64,000 bases of DNA from an uncultured Prevotellaceae bacterium. GTDB taxonomy: Bacteria > Bacteroidota > Bacteroidia > Bacteroidales > Bacteroidaceae. The notes under the pieces are model-generated. The model was not told the origin of the DNA, ran no database searches, and saw only the letters and a program-made list of their open reading frames with translations. Positions 29,583 through 38,698 of the stretch are shown here, piece after piece. Position numbers and translations under genes: made by a program. The stretch covers positions 1 to 64,000 of the forward strand of contig CAMHJQ010000018.1 of the NCBI GenBank assembly GCA_946185485.1, in the 5' to 3' direction. Positions within the stretch are counted from its first letter, which is position 1. Every line of letters starts with the position of its first letter.

Positions 29583-30317
29583 TTATTTCGTTGCAAGGTA
29601 CATGGTGCATATTCCGAAGGTCAGCCGCTTGAACGAGGCTTGGGAGAAGCCGGCTTTTCTCAGGATGCCGGTCATCCGCTCTCCCTGCGGGAAAGCTTCG
29701 ATGGTCTTGGTCAGGTAGGAGTATGCCTGCGTGTCTTTAGAGATAAGCCGTCCGTAGACGGGCAGTATGGTGTGGCTGTAGATGGCAAACAGCTGCTTCA
29801 TGGGGAACGTGACGGGTGTCGTCAACTCTACGACGCTCAGGTGTCCGCCGGGTTTCAGCACGCGGCACATCTCGGCGAGTCCCTTGTCCAGGTCGGCAAA
29901 GTTGCGGATGCCAAAGGCTGCCGTCACGGCGTCGAAGGTGCCGTCGGGGTAGGAGAGGGCGGTGCAGTCCTCGCGCTCGAACGTGATGGTGCCGTCCAGT
30001 CCCTGGGCCTTGACCTTCTGCCGGCCTATCTCCATCATGCCCTCGCTGATGTCGGCTCCGACGAGCCGCTGTGGTTTCAGCATCTGGGCAGCCATGATGG
30101 CAAAGTCGCCCGTGCCGGTGGCGATGTCGAGCATCGTCTGTGGCTGGTAGGGTGCCAGCGCCTGGATGGCCTTGCGGCGCCAGCCGCGGTCGATGTTCCA
30201 AGACAGGCGGTGGTTGAGCGTGTCGTAGGTGGGGGCAATGTTGTCGAACATCGCCTCCACCTGCTGTGCCTTGTCGCCGCAGGTGTACGGTTTTATCTGT
30301 TCCTGCTGGTAAGCCAT
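29583..30317 (-). CDS. menG: Demethylmenaquinone methyltransferase
   Basis: 244 aa, UbiE/MenG family: [21 protein letters not shown] motif [55 protein letters not shown] and the end [12 protein letters not shown]. It methylates demethylmenaquinone, the last step of menaquinone synthesis; menA lies at 33946-34857. Ubiquinone is not expected in Bacteroidales, so MenG is preferred over UbiE. Its first codons overlap the 3' end of purC by 25 nt. Confidence 0.93.
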   Translation of the reverse strand: MAYQQEQIKPYTCGDKAQQVEAMFDNIAPTYDTLNHRLSWNIDRGWRRKAIQALAPYQPQTMLDIATGTGDFAIMAAQMLKPQRLVGADISEGMMEIGRQKVKAQGLDGTITFEREDCTALSYPDGTFDAVTAAFGIRNFADLDKGLAEMCRVLKPGGHLSVVELTTPVTFPMKQLFAIYSHTILPVYGRLISKDTQAYSYLTKTIEAFPQGERMTGILRKAGFSQASFKRLTFGICTMYLATK

Positions 30318-31246
30318 TCGCTCACGTTCTGTTCTATTCTCTTGGCGATGTCGTCGCTGTCGGATGCTTTCTCGAATCGCTCGCCGGTGATGTGCTCGAA
30401 GAGCTCGATGTAGCGCTCGCTCACGCTTTCAGCATACTCGTCCGTAATCTCAGGCATCACCTGTCCGGGCTCGTTCATGAAGTTGTGTTCGATGAGCCAC
30501 TGGCGCACGAACTCCTTCGAAAGCTGTTTCTGGGGCTCGCCCTTGGCCAGCTTCTCCTCGTAGCCGTCGGCATAGAAATAACGGCTGGAGTCGGGTGTGT
30601 GAATCTCGTCAATGAGGTACACCTGGCCGTCGCGCTTGCCGAACTCATACTTCGTGTCCACGAGGATGAGTCCGCGCTTGGCGGCAATCTCCTGTCCGCG
30701 GGCAAAGATCTTGCGGGTGTAGTCTTCCATCACGGCGTAGTCCTCGGCCGATACCAGTCCCTGGGCGATGATTTCCTCCTTCGAGATGTTCATGTCGTGC
30801 CCCTCGTCGGCCTTCGTCGTCGGCGTGATGATGGGCTCGGGGAATCGCTCGTTCTCTTTCATGCCGTCGGGCAGCTTCACGCCGCAGAGCTCACGGCAGC
30901 CGTTCTTGTACTCGCGCCAGGCAGAGCCGGTGAGGATGCTGCGGATAATCATTTCTACGCGGAAGCCCTCACACTTCAGACCAACCGTTACCATCGGGTC
31001 GGGGGTGGCCAGCTTCCAGTTGGGGCAGATGTCGGTGGTGGCGTCCAGAAACTTGGCGGCAATCTGGTTCAGTACCTGTCCCTTGTAGGGGATGCCCTTG
31101 GGCAGGATGACGTCGAAGGCCGATATGCGGTCGGTGGCCACCATCACCATCAGGTCGTCGTTGATGTTATACACATCGCGCACCTTTCCGTGGTACACGC
31201 TCTTCTGTCCCTCAAACTGGAACTCAGTCTTTGTTAATGCTTTCAT
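30293..31246 (-). CDS. purC: SAICAR synthase
   Basis: 317 aa. It shows [80 protein letters not shown] and [11 protein letters not shown], all typical. It joins CAIR and aspartate in purine synthesis. The length is that of the longer Bacteroidetes/yeast-like branch. Confidence 0.95.
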   Translation of the reverse strand: MKALTKTEFQFEGQKSVYHGKVRDVYNINDDLMVMVATDRISAFDVILPKGIPYKGQVLNQIAAKFLDATTDICPNWKLATPDPMVTVGLKCEGFRVEMIIRSILTGSAWREYKNGCRELCGVKLPDGMKENERFPEPIITPTTKADEGHDMNISKEEIIAQGLVSAEDYAVMEDYTRKIFARGQEIAAKRGLILVDTKYEFGKRDGQVYLIDEIHTPDSSRYFYADGYEEKLAKGEPQKQLSKEFVRQWLIEHNFMNEPGQVMPEITDEYAESVSERYIELFEHITGERFEKASDSDDIAKRIEQNVSEWLTSRNR

Positions 31247-31257
31247 CTTTTTATTGG

Positions 31258-31289
31258 ACTATTTGACTATTTGACTATTTGATGATTTG
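31258..31289. repeat. 8-bp tandem array between phoH and purC
   Basis: Three copies of ACTATTTG and one ATGATTTG in exact phase in the 63-bp gap between the phoH stop and the purC start. Confidence 0.75.
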
Positions 31290-31309
31290 CCTGTGCGGTA
31301 GCAAAATCT

Positions 31310-32266
31310 TCATTCTTCATTTTTTTTGATTCCCTTATCGAACTTCTCGTAAGCGTTGACGATGCGGGTGACAAGCTTGTGGCGGACAATGTCCTTGCGA
31401 TTCAGCTCCACGACGCCGATGCCTTCTACTTCCTTTAATATCTCCAGAGCCTCCACGAGTCCGCTCTTTTGAGACTTCGGCAGGTCTATCTGCGTCATGT
31501 CGCCCGTGATGATCATCTTCGTGTTCCACCCCATGCGCGTCAGGAACATCCTTATCTGCTGTGGCGTCGTGTTCTGCGCCTCGTCCAGGATGACCACGGC
31601 GTCCGACAGCGTGCGACCGCGCATAAAAGCCAATGGGGCTATCTGGATGACGTGCTTCTCCATCATGTCCTGGAGCTTCACTTGCGGCAGCATGTCCTCC
31701 AAGGCGTCGTACAGCGGCTGCAGGTAGGGGTCTATCTTGTCCTTCATGTCGCCGGGCAGGAATCCTAACTTCTCGCCGGCTTCGACGGCCGGGCGTGACA
31801 GGATAATCTTCTTGGCAGTCTTCTCCTTCAGTGCCTTCACGGCGAGGGCTATCGACAGGTAGGTCTTGCCCGTGCCGGCAGGCCCCACGGCAAACACCAT
31901 GTCGTTCTGCTGGAAGGTGTCGATGAGCTTCTGCTGGTTCTCCGAGCGGGCCTTGATGGCGCGACCAGACATGGTGTAGCACACCACGCCGTCGGGAATG
32001 TCGTCCTTCGTGCGGCGACCCTTCACGATGTCTAAGATGTCCTCCTCGCTCAGCGAGTTGAACTTCAGCACGTGCTGGCGCATACGCTCGCTGTTCTCCT
32101 CGAACGAGGCCATCTGCTCCTCGTCGCCCAGAATGCGGATGACGTTGTCGCGGGCCACGATGCGCAGCTTGGGGTACAGTGCCCGCAACATCTGCAGGTG
32201 CTGGTTCCCGATGCCGTAGAACACCACGGGGTCGATATCCTGTAATATTATATGCTTCTCTATCAA
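31310..32266 (-). CDS. phoH: PhoH-like ATPase
   Basis: About 318 aa, read from a TTG at 32266 so that the protein begins MIEKHIILQDIDPVVFYG, the usual start in this family. Walker A is AVGPAGTGKTYLSIALAVKA; LSRPAVEAGEKLGFLPGD, DAVVILDEAQNTTPQQIRMF (Walker B) and the RNA-helicase-like MIITGDMTQIDLP follow. A cytoplasmic nucleotide-binding protein linked to phosphate stress and RNA metabolism in other bacteria. The upstream TTG at 32302 lies in the promoter. Confidence 0.9.
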   Translation of the reverse strand: MIEKHIILQDIDPVVFYGIGNQHLQMLRALYPKLRIVARDNVIRILGDEEQMASFEENSERMRQHVLKFNSLSEEDILDIVKGRRTKDDIPDGVVCYTMSGRAIKARSENQQKLIDTFQQNDMVFAVGPAGTGKTYLSIALAVKALKEKTAKKIILSRPAVEAGEKLGFLPGDMKDKIDPYLQPLYDALEDMLPQVKLQDMMEKHVIQIAPLAFMRGRTLSDAVVILDEAQNTTPQQIRMFLTRMGWNTKMIITGDMTQIDLPKSQKSGLVEALEILKEVEGIGVVELNRKDIVRHKLVTRIVNAYEKFDKGIKKNEE

Positions 32267-32291
32267 AATAATGTTATGTTCTAATTGCCTG

Positions 32292-32323
32292 CAAAGGTAC
32301 AAAAACCCAAGCGAATCACCAAA
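32292..32323 (-). promoter_or_regulatory. Promoter of phoH
   Basis: Minus strand -33 TTTG (32320-32323), 20-bp spacer, -7 TACCTTTG (32292-32299), about 26 nt before the TTG start. A second -7-like TACCTTTG lies at 32398-32405 without a -33 partner. Confidence 0.7.
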
Positions 32324-32422
32324 TTTATCCTCACTTTTGCATCACTTTTTTGTAAAAATGCTACGATGAAACCTACGTTGCTATCTCTGTCTGGTTGCAA
32401 AGGTACGAAATTTTTTTGAATT

Positions 32423-32522
32423 CGTCCCCTTCCGCGCCCCCTCCACGTCCCCTTCCGCGCCCCCTCCCTCTTTACATTTCCGTCCCCCTCTATAGGGGGA
32501 CTCCAATGTAAGAGTGGGGCGC
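32423..32522. repeat. GC-rich repeat and long imperfect hairpin between phoH and rluA
   Basis: A 22-bp unit beginning CGTCCCCTTCCGCG occurs twice (32423-32444 and 32446-32467). From the second copy a hairpin runs to 32522: GCGCCCC (32457-32463) with GGGGCGC (32516-32522), CTCT with AGAG, TTACATT (32472-32478) with AATGTAA (32505-32511), and GTCCCCC (32482-32488) with GGGGGAC (32495-32501), loop TCTATA. It lies between divergent genes, so it is not a simple terminator. Confidence 0.65.
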
Positions 32523-32800
32523 TCCAGGGGGCCTTTGGTGGAGGGATTTTGGTGGAGGGTGGAGGGAGGAACGATTCAGGCAGTAGAGGCCCAGGGCGCT
32601 CCGTGCTGGAAAATTTCTTGCTCGGAGCGGGAAAATTTCTTGCACGGCGTTCCAAAGGGCTCCGCTACGAGGTCTCTGTGGAGTAGGATTGGGGGGCGAA
32701 GGTGGAGGGGCGAAGGTGGAAGGAAGAGGGTCGAAGGAAGAGGATAGAAGCAGGCGGCATTGCGTTTATTTAACAAACTTTACACTCTGTTAGGATGTAA
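32523..32800. other. Non-coding purine-rich stretch upstream of rluA
   Basis: Purine-rich runs on the plus strand (about 32530-32570 and 32692-32755) built of GGTGGAGGG and GAAGGTGGA-type repeats. Between them GAAAATTTCTTGC occurs twice (32609-32621 and 32631-32643) and GCTCCG (32598-32603) pairs with CGGAGC (32623-32628). Open frames across it are Pro/Arg low-complexity and lack gene context. I see no gene here. Confidence 0.5.
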
Positions 32801-32804
32801 CTTC

Positions 32805-32836
32805 CTTGGAAGTATCATGGGAATGTCGTACCTTTG
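32805..32836 (+). promoter_or_regulatory. Promoter of rluA-like gene, nearly leaderless
   Basis: -33-like CTTG (32805-32808), 20-bp spacer, -7 TACCTTTG (32829-32836); the ATG at 32845 is only 9 nt after the -7 box. Confidence 0.6.
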
Positions 32837-32844
32837 CGGCTGCT

Positions 32845-33750
32845 ATGAGATACAATACGAATGCACAAGGTGAATACGACCATCTGACGGTGAGCCAGGA
32901 ACAGCCACTGCTGGAGTTCCTGCTGGAGAACGTCAAGCAGAGCCGCACGAAAATCAAGCAGACGCTGCAGGGACAGGGCATCAAGGTGAACGGCAAGACG
33001 GTGACACAGTTCGACTACGCGCTGAAGCCGGGCATGAAGGTGGCCGTGTCGAAGACCAAGCGCAACCAGCAGCCGTTCCGCAGCCGCTACGTGAAGATAG
33101 TGTACGAGGACCGCTGGATCATCGTGGTGGAAAAGGCCGTGGGCATCCTCTCGATGGCGGCAGGACACTCGACGCTGAACGTCAAGTCGGTGCTGGACGA
33201 CTACTTCAAGAAGTCGCACCAGAACTGCACGGCACACGTCGTACACCGTCTGGACCGCGACACCTCGGGACTGATGGTCTATGCCAAGGACATGGACACC
33301 GAGCAGGCACTGGAGCACAACTGGCACCAGGTGGTTTACGACCGCCGCTACGTGGCCGTGCTCTCGGGCGAGATGGAGCAGGACGAGGGCACGATAGCCA
33401 ACTGGCTGAAGGATAACAAAGCCTACGTCACCTACTCGTCGCCGGTGGATAACGGCGGGAAATATGCCGTGACTCATTTCTTTGTGATGGACCGCACCAC
33501 GGAACACTCCTTGGTGGAGTTCAAGCTGGAGACAGGCCGCAAGAACCAGATTCGCGTCCACGCTGCCGACATGGGCCATCCCGTCTGCGGCGACGTCAAG
33601 TACGGCAATGGCGACGACCCGCTGCACCGCCTCTGCCTGCATGCCTGGCTACTGTGCTTCTACCATCCTGTGACGCAGCAGCCGATGGAGTTTGAAACGC
33701 CCGTACCGGCTCCATTCAAACGGGTCATGGAAGATGATAAAAGGAGATAA
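32845..33750 (+). CDS. RluA-family pseudouridine synthase
   Basis: 301 aa from the ATG at 32845 (MRYNTNAQGEYDHLTVSQEQ). An N-terminal S4 RNA-binding domain (SRTKIKQTLQGQGIKVNGKT) precedes the catalytic domain with HVVHRLDRDTSGLMVYAKD, whose aspartate (in HRLDRDTSGL) is the catalytic residue, and FKLETGRKNQIRVHAADMGH. It isomerises uridine in rRNA or tRNA; the target (RluC/RluD type) cannot be decided. A TTG start at 32806 would lie in the promoter. Confidence 0.9.
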   Translation: MRYNTNAQGEYDHLTVSQEQPLLEFLLENVKQSRTKIKQTLQGQGIKVNGKTVTQFDYALKPGMKVAVSKTKRNQQPFRSRYVKIVYEDRWIIVVEKAVGILSMAAGHSTLNVKSVLDDYFKKSHQNCTAHVVHRLDRDTSGLMVYAKDMDTEQALEHNWHQVVYDRRYVAVLSGEMEQDEGTIANWLKDNKAYVTYSSPVDNGGKYAVTHFFVMDRTTEHSLVEFKLETGRKNQIRVHAADMGHPVCGDVKYGNGDDPLHRLCLHAWLLCFYHPVTQQPMEFETPVPAPFKRVMEDDKRR

Positions 33751-33775
33751 AAGAAGATAAAAAACAGATAGAAGA

Positions 33776-33931
33776 ATGGAACAAAACTTTACCTATTATC
33801 TTGTCCTGCTGGTGCTGATTATCATCGGTTTCATCGTGGTGAAGAAGGTGGCTTCGTGCATGATCAAGTCGGTCGTCACCATCATCCTTGCAGTGATAGC
33901 AGCAGCACTCTATTGGCTCTACCTCAGATAA
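33776..33931 (+). CDS. Small membrane protein, 51 aa
   Basis: An ATG at 33776 opens a 51-codon frame ending TAA at 33929-33931. The product starts MEQNFTYYLVLLVLIIIGFI and contains two membrane segments separated by VVKKVASCMIKS, ending YWLYLR. It lies 25 bp after the rluA-like gene, behind 10-bp AT-rich repeats (33731-33770). The compact two-segment shape and position support a real gene; function unknown. Confidence 0.65.
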   Translation: MEQNFTYYLVLLVLIIIGFIVVKKVASCMIKSVVTIILAVIAAALYWLYLR

Positions 33932-33945
33932 CTACAGGTTCAAAC

Positions 33946-34857
33946 TCAGGCAAGCAGCAGTCCGATGGCTACGCAAAGACCGTAGACAAACATGTTTCGG
34001 GCGGTTTCACCAAGACATTCGTTCAGTCGACGACCGTTGTTGATGCGGCGCATCTTCAGCCACGTGAACGCGTGCAGCACGAGATAGAGCGTGGGCAGCA
34101 CAAATGCCAGCACATGACCGTTCGCCCAGAACACGATGCCCATGAGGTAGGCTGTGCACCCGGTAGCCAGATAGAGCCATTCGGCCGCATCGGCACCCAC
34201 CAGCACCACCAGTGTATGTTTGCCGTCCGCCTGGTCGTTATAGCGGTCGCGGTAGTTGTTGACCAGCAGCAGCCCGTCGATGACCAGTCCGCAGGCAACG
34301 GAGGCTACAAATACCTGCCAGGTGACGGTATGCAGTTGAACGTAGTAGGTGCAGCAGACGGGAACGATGCCGAAGAACACCAGTACCAGCACGTCACCGA
34401 GGCCGATATAGGACAGCTTAGTGGTATATAAGAAACAGAATACCACACACAACAATCCCACGAGCACCATCTCAAAGCCGCCGTACCAGACGAGTGGCAA
34501 TCCCACGAGGCAGGCTACTATCGTCGTAGACGCAATGGCCTTCTTCATGGACTCTATCTTGACCCAGCCCTGCGTGCATGCCCTTAATGGTCCCAGCCGC
34601 CGCTCGGCATCGTCGTTGCCGCGGGCATAGTCGAAGAAGTCGTTGACGAAGTTGGCATCCACCTGCATGATGAGTGCAAACAGCAGGCACAGGACCGCCG
34701 CTGTCCAGCTGAATACATCCACATCATACAGATGTGCATCCGTCAAAGCCAAGGCTATGCCGATGATGACGGGAACGGCTGCACCGCTGAGCGTCTTCGG
34801 GCGCGCAGCCAGCATCCAGGCACGCAGGGAGTCCTGCCGAACATAATCTTCTGTCAT
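33946..34857 (-). CDS. menA: 1,4-dihydroxy-2-naphthoate prenyltransferase
   Basis: 303 aa, about nine membrane segments, UbiA family. The Asp-rich motifs are DANFVNDFFDYARGNDD and NNYRDRYNDQADGKHTLVV. The N-terminal ARPKTLSGAAVPVIIG is typical of MenA. It attaches the polyprenyl chain to DHNA in menaquinone synthesis, upstream of menG (29583-30317). Confidence 0.93.
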   Translation of the reverse strand: MTEDYVRQDSLRAWMLAARPKTLSGAAVPVIIGIALALTDAHLYDVDVFSWTAAVLCLLFALIMQVDANFVNDFFDYARGNDDAERRLGPLRACTQGWVKIESMKKAIASTTIVACLVGLPLVWYGGFEMVLVGLLCVVFCFLYTTKLSYIGLGDVLVLVFFGIVPVCCTYYVQLHTVTWQVFVASVACGLVIDGLLLVNNYRDRYNDQADGKHTLVVLVGADAAEWLYLATGCTAYLMGIVFWANGHVLAFVLPTLYLVLHAFTWLKMRRINNGRRLNECLGETARNMFVYGLCVAIGLLLA

Positions 34858-34905
34858 TCTCTTTTTGGGTCGTTATCTCGTTATCACTTGATGATGGGAA
34901 TCTCG

Positions 34906-35547
34906 TTATTTCGTCTCTTCTGCAAAAATGCTGTCAAATACGGGGCGCATCTTGTCGGGCTCCGCTATCAGCCGCCGCAACTCGTTGAGCTTCACCTCGT
35001 TCTCGGAACCCTGTATCCACAGCTTGATATAGCCGTTCGTGGAATACTTCTCGTTCATGTGCTCCATGAAACGCTGCCAGTGGCCTTCGGTATTGAGCTG
35101 CGGATAGTTGGACAAACCATACTGGATGGTGCGCCGGATGACGGTCTCGGGTTCAATATTCCTGTCGGCCTCAGCCACTATCTTGCCATAGATGCTTCGG
35201 GGTGCCCGCGATGCAGAGGCCCTGTGGTCCTCGACAGCCTCCTTCATGATTCTAAGCTGCTCCTGCGAGAACCACCGCTTCAACCGTGCGTCCTGCATGA
35301 GTATCTTGCCGCTTGTGATGTGATGGACGGCCCTGGGCCCCGAAAGCCCCAAGTCGTGATAGGCGGCGATGACGTAGGCCATATTCAGGTCTGCACCAAT
35401 CCTGCCTGCCAAGTCCAGTGAACGGCGGATGACCGTGGTGACATGTTCCATGTTGTGCGCCTTGTCGAAGGCGGCATACTGGGGCAGAATCTGTGTTTCG
35501 ACAAATTCCACCAGGTCGAGGGAAGGATTCTGTAACGACGTGTTCAT
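34906..35547 (-). CDS. HD-domain phosphohydrolase-like protein
   Basis: 213 aa. Metal-binding HD pattern: HNMEHVTTVIRRSLDLA, then AYVIAAYHDLGLSGPRAVHH and KEAVEDHRAS, giving H...HD...D-type ligands. Such proteins hydrolyse phosphoesters of nucleotides; the substrate is unknown. It begins 6 bp after the putative porin gene, so it is the next gene in that unit. Confidence 0.8.
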   Translation of the reverse strand: MNTSLQNPSLDLVEFVETQILPQYAAFDKAHNMEHVTTVIRRSLDLAGRIGADLNMAYVIAAYHDLGLSGPRAVHHITSGKILMQDARLKRWFSQEQLRIMKEAVEDHRASASRAPRSIYGKIVAEADRNIEPETVIRRTIQYGLSNYPQLNTEGHWQRFMEHMNEKYSTNGYIKLWIQGSENEVKLNELRRLIAEPDKMRPVFDSIFAEETK

Positions 35548-35553
35548 CAGCCA

Positions 35554-37899
35554 TCAATTGAAGAAATTCCACGACACACCAAAGCGGAAGAGGCTGTTGT
35601 TGGTGGGATAGTGGGGGGTAAGAAACTGGTTTCTGGTTCCGCTGCCGGCATTGACGTGACTCATGGCCACATAGAAACGGACACGCTTCAACTTCATGTT
35701 GGCATAGACGTCGACAAACGGATAGCCACCCAGCTCTACGCGGCTGTCAGCATTGCGCTGGACGGCAAACTGGTTGAGCATGGGCACGAAATCCGGCGCG
35801 TCATATTTCGTGAAGTACGTGCAGCAACCACCTAACTCGACGTCCAACACGCGGGCAATCCTGAACCCCAGGTAGAGGTTGGTGAAGATGTTCAGCGACG
35901 GCAGCGGCAGCACCTCCTTATTGCTGGAGTTCTGATAGGTAATCACGTTCTCCCAGTTCAGCACACCCAAGTGGAAATGCTGGAACAGCTGAGCCGTCAG
36001 GACGTTGATGCTGCTGCTTTCCTGGTAGACGCCAGCCGTCAGCCCTGAGCGGGCGTATGTGGTGGGGTCGACATCATAACCCATGCCGAAGTAGGTGTAG
36101 TTCTTGATTTCCTCGACGGCAACGCGCAGGCGGGTGTCGGTCTTCTGGTAGCTGAGGAGGCCCTCTATGCGGGCACGGGTTTCTTTCTCCAGTTCATTAT
36201 TCCACCAGAAATGCTTGGAGTGGAAGGTCTCCTGGAAGAACGTGGGAGGTTTCCTGTAGAAATATGCCTTGGCTGCCAGTTGCAGGGTGTCGCCAAACAA
36301 ACGGAAGTTGAGGTCGGTGCTGAAGTCGACGGCCACCTTCCCCTGGTCGTGACCGGTCAGTCCCAGCTCGGCAGCCAGATTGAAGTGCAGTGTGCTGCCT
36401 TGTCGTTTCAGAATTTGTCCGCCGATGTTGACATTCTGCTCTGTCCACTGGTTCATGTAGTAGGCAGTGGCGTCTTCAAGCAAGTCGGGCATCTGGTATT
36501 TGCGGTACTCATGGGAGAGGAACACCTTCAAGCCCGCTTTCATGTACTTGTTGAAACCTTCCAGCAAGGCAATGGCAAACGTGTTCTTGATGGAGAAGTA
36601 CTTTGTCCTGTCGAAGATGGAGTCGTTGCTGAATAGGTTTTCGTCATTTAGGTTATAATAGGTGTTAGCATAGTAATTAGCTGGAGAGTTGTAAGCCTGA
36701 TAGATGCGGTTATAGTTGTTCATATCCAGCGTATGGATAAGGCTGGTGACAGGCACGTATTCTTTTTTCATGGTTTCATCGATGGAATCCTGCTTGGCTT
36801 GAATAGCTAGGAGACTGTCCATCTTCTCCTTGGAGTCAACCTTGATACGCGTAGAGTCATCCAGTTCCTTACCTTTCTGGCTGCCAGGTTCGTCACCCAT
36901 GATTTGGGCATTGTCCGGGCGTCCCATAGGTATTCTCGTGGCAGGTCCTTTGCCTACGCCCTTCATCTTGCCCGTCGGGTCGTTCTGCGCTTTCTGTTCG
37001 GCAGATTTCTTGGCAAACTTGCGTGCCTTGATTTCCTCATCCGTCAACTTGGTATAGCGGTAGAAACCGATGTTGTAGCGCTGGCTGAAGAACAGGTGCT
37101 GCGTATTGTTGCGGTTCCAGTTCTGTTTGAGCACGGTAGGAATTTCGTTTTCAGAGAACGTGGATTCTTCGCTCTCGGGGTGTGTGATATAGAGGTCATT
37201 GACAATACCACCGTTCTCACCCGCCTTGCGATGGTAGAGCGACCCTAACAGGTGCATCTGGTAGCGGTCGCCGATGTACGACGCAAAGATGGATGAGCGG
37301 AAACAGGCATTGTTATGGTTGTCATAATAGCCGAGGGCATAATGATAGTCAAGGTCAAAGCCCACACCGAAACGCTTGTTGACGTTGACGCCAAACTTGG
37401 CGTCGATATGGTCTTCGCCGCTCTGCTTGTCGCCGCACGTTTCGTAATTGATGCGCGTATAGGGAGAAAGGGTGTTGACGAACAAGAACTCGTCGGGCTC
37501 CTTGATGGTGAAGCTATACGGCTGGATAAAAAAGAACTCGCTGGTCAGCGGCCTGTCCATGAAGATGCGCGACTGGCGTGCCGTGTAGTTAGTTCCCAGC
37601 GTGTTGTAGTGTCCGTAGATGCCTGTGTCGTAAATCGTGTTCTGATACAAATGCCTCAAGGTGTCACCCTCGTTGGGGATGACATCGCCGAAACGACGGT
37701 CAACCGTCCATAGCCGTATGCCAATGGGAACGTCTTTGTTGCTGCTGACAGAGTCGTGCTTGTTGGGATTGAAATTGCTGCTGGTGTCATACTCATTGCG
37801 CTGCGTGATCTGCCCGTCAGCATTCATCTCATTATACACCTGTGACTGCACAATGCATGTTGCGCAGAAGACCAGAAGCAAAAGGAGGGTTCTCTTCAT
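35554..37899 (-). CDS. Putative outer-membrane porin of Bacteroidetes type
   Basis: 781 aa from the ATG at 37899 (MKRTLLLLLVFCATCIVQSQ, signal peptide). Long beta-rich regions alternate with turns and the chain ends LFRFGVSWNFFN, a C-terminal aromatic strand. It matches the Bacteroidetes 'putative porin' family. A Lys/Glu/Gln-rich, probably disordered insertion (plus-strand 36760-37050) interrupts the barrel pattern (KFAKKSAEQKAQNDPTGKMK). The start overlaps the small upstream gene as ATGA. Substrate unknown. Confidence 0.8.
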   Translation of the reverse strand: MKRTLLLLLVFCATCIVQSQVYNEMNADGQITQRNEYDTSSNFNPNKHDSVSSNKDVPIGIRLWTVDRRFGDVIPNEGDTLRHLYQNTIYDTGIYGHYNTLGTNYTARQSRIFMDRPLTSEFFFIQPYSFTIKEPDEFLFVNTLSPYTRINYETCGDKQSGEDHIDAKFGVNVNKRFGVGFDLDYHYALGYYDNHNNACFRSSIFASYIGDRYQMHLLGSLYHRKAGENGGIVNDLYITHPESEESTFSENEIPTVLKQNWNRNNTQHLFFSQRYNIGFYRYTKLTDEEIKARKFAKKSAEQKAQNDPTGKMKGVGKGPATRIPMGRPDNAQIMGDEPGSQKGKELDDSTRIKVDSKEKMDSLLAIQAKQDSIDETMKKEYVPVTSLIHTLDMNNYNRIYQAYNSPANYYANTYYNLNDENLFSNDSIFDRTKYFSIKNTFAIALLEGFNKYMKAGLKVFLSHEYRKYQMPDLLEDATAYYMNQWTEQNVNIGGQILKRQGSTLHFNLAAELGLTGHDQGKVAVDFSTDLNFRLFGDTLQLAAKAYFYRKPPTFFQETFHSKHFWWNNELEKETRARIEGLLSYQKTDTRLRVAVEEIKNYTYFGMGYDVDPTTYARSGLTAGVYQESSSINVLTAQLFQHFHLGVLNWENVITYQNSSNKEVLPLPSLNIFTNLYLGFRIARVLDVELGGCCTYFTKYDAPDFVPMLNQFAVQRNADSRVELGGYPFVDVYANMKLKRVRFYVAMSHVNAGSGTRNQFLTPHYPTNNSLFRFGVSWNFFN

Positions 37900-38063
37900 A
37901 CTTTGAACATTCTCAGTGCAGCTTCGGCGAATTTGACCACCATCGCTATCAAAATAATGTATATGCCGGTTTCCTTGTGGCCGGAGAAATAATAGCACAA
38001 CCCTACAATAGCTCCAGCCATAAAGATGATATTCAGCCAGTTACGTATTACGTTGATGTTCAT
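37896..38063 (-). CDS. Small membrane protein, 55 aa
   Basis: A 55-codon frame whose product starts MNINVIRNWLNIIFMAGAIV and has two membrane segments (IIFMAGAIVGLCYYF and GIYIILIAMVVKFAEAAL). Its ATG overlaps the stop of the DUF4468 gene (ATGA at 38060-38063) and its stop overlaps the porin ATG (37896-37899). These two 4-nt overlaps strongly support a translated gene coupled between its neighbours. Function unknown. Confidence 0.75.
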   Translation of the reverse strand: MNINVIRNWLNIIFMAGAIVGLCYYFSGHKETGIYIILIAMVVKFAEAALRMFKV

Positions 38064-38674
38064 TTCAGCAATGATTCAAATTTGTTGAACAGGAAGTCCT
38101 TGCGATCGATGGTCTTGCGGCGGAACTTGGCCGTGACGGGCAACAGTTTCGTGTTCTTCTTGTTGACAGCCTCGTCGTCGGTAATCCATTCCTCAGCCTT
38201 CAAACGCATAGGCTTGCGCTCTTCCTCATACAAATAGTGGATGCGCGAGATGGAGATATCTGCCTTGCCGTCGCTGCACTTGGCGTCAATAACGTAGTAC
38301 AGACGGGTACGATCCAAGGCCAGCACAGTAGACTTGAAGACCAGCCATTCCTCGTAGGCGCCGCCAACTTCGTGCTTCTCGGTATCTGCAATGACTATCT
38401 GGCTGTGAATCTGATTCTTCTCCTGCGTCATCTTCTCCATATATTTCAGCACAATATCATATACCTGCGCTGCACTCTTACCTGGTGCATCGATGATTTT
38501 ACGGAACACAACTTTACCGTCGACAACAGGCACGGCACCGCGAAGGTATTTCTGGTCGGGGTTGGCTTGCTGTTCTGTCACTTCTTCCTGCTCAATGCGC
38601 TCCCAAGTGTTGTCCTGTGCCCACATGGTGAACGTGGTCATGGCGAGAAAGGCTGCTAAAACTATCTTTTTCAT
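38060..38674 (-). CDS. Secreted DUF4468 protein
   Basis: 204 aa with a signal peptide (MKKIVLAAFLAMTTFTMWAQ). The mature part has the DUF4468 pattern (VDGKVVFRKIIDAPGKSAAQ near residue 52, then RTRLYYVIDAKCSDGKADIS), thought to have a TBP-like fold. Role unknown. First gene of a coupled chain with the 55-aa membrane protein and the porin. Confidence 0.8.
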   Translation of the reverse strand: MKKIVLAAFLAMTTFTMWAQDNTWERIEQEEVTEQQANPDQKYLRGAVPVVDGKVVFRKIIDAPGKSAAQVYDIVLKYMEKMTQEKNQIHSQIVIADTEKHEVGGAYEEWLVFKSTVLALDRTRLYYVIDAKCSDGKADISISRIHYLYEEERKPMRLKAEEWITDDEAVNKKNTKLLPVTAKFRRKTIDRKDFLFNKFESLLK

Positions 38675-38698
38675 CTTCCTTTATTTTAATATTTCGTG

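Noticed and set aside
32281..32655. 124-codon minus-strand frame upstream of phoH
   Set aside because: Crosses the phoH promoter and the repeat island; Pro/Arg low complexity.
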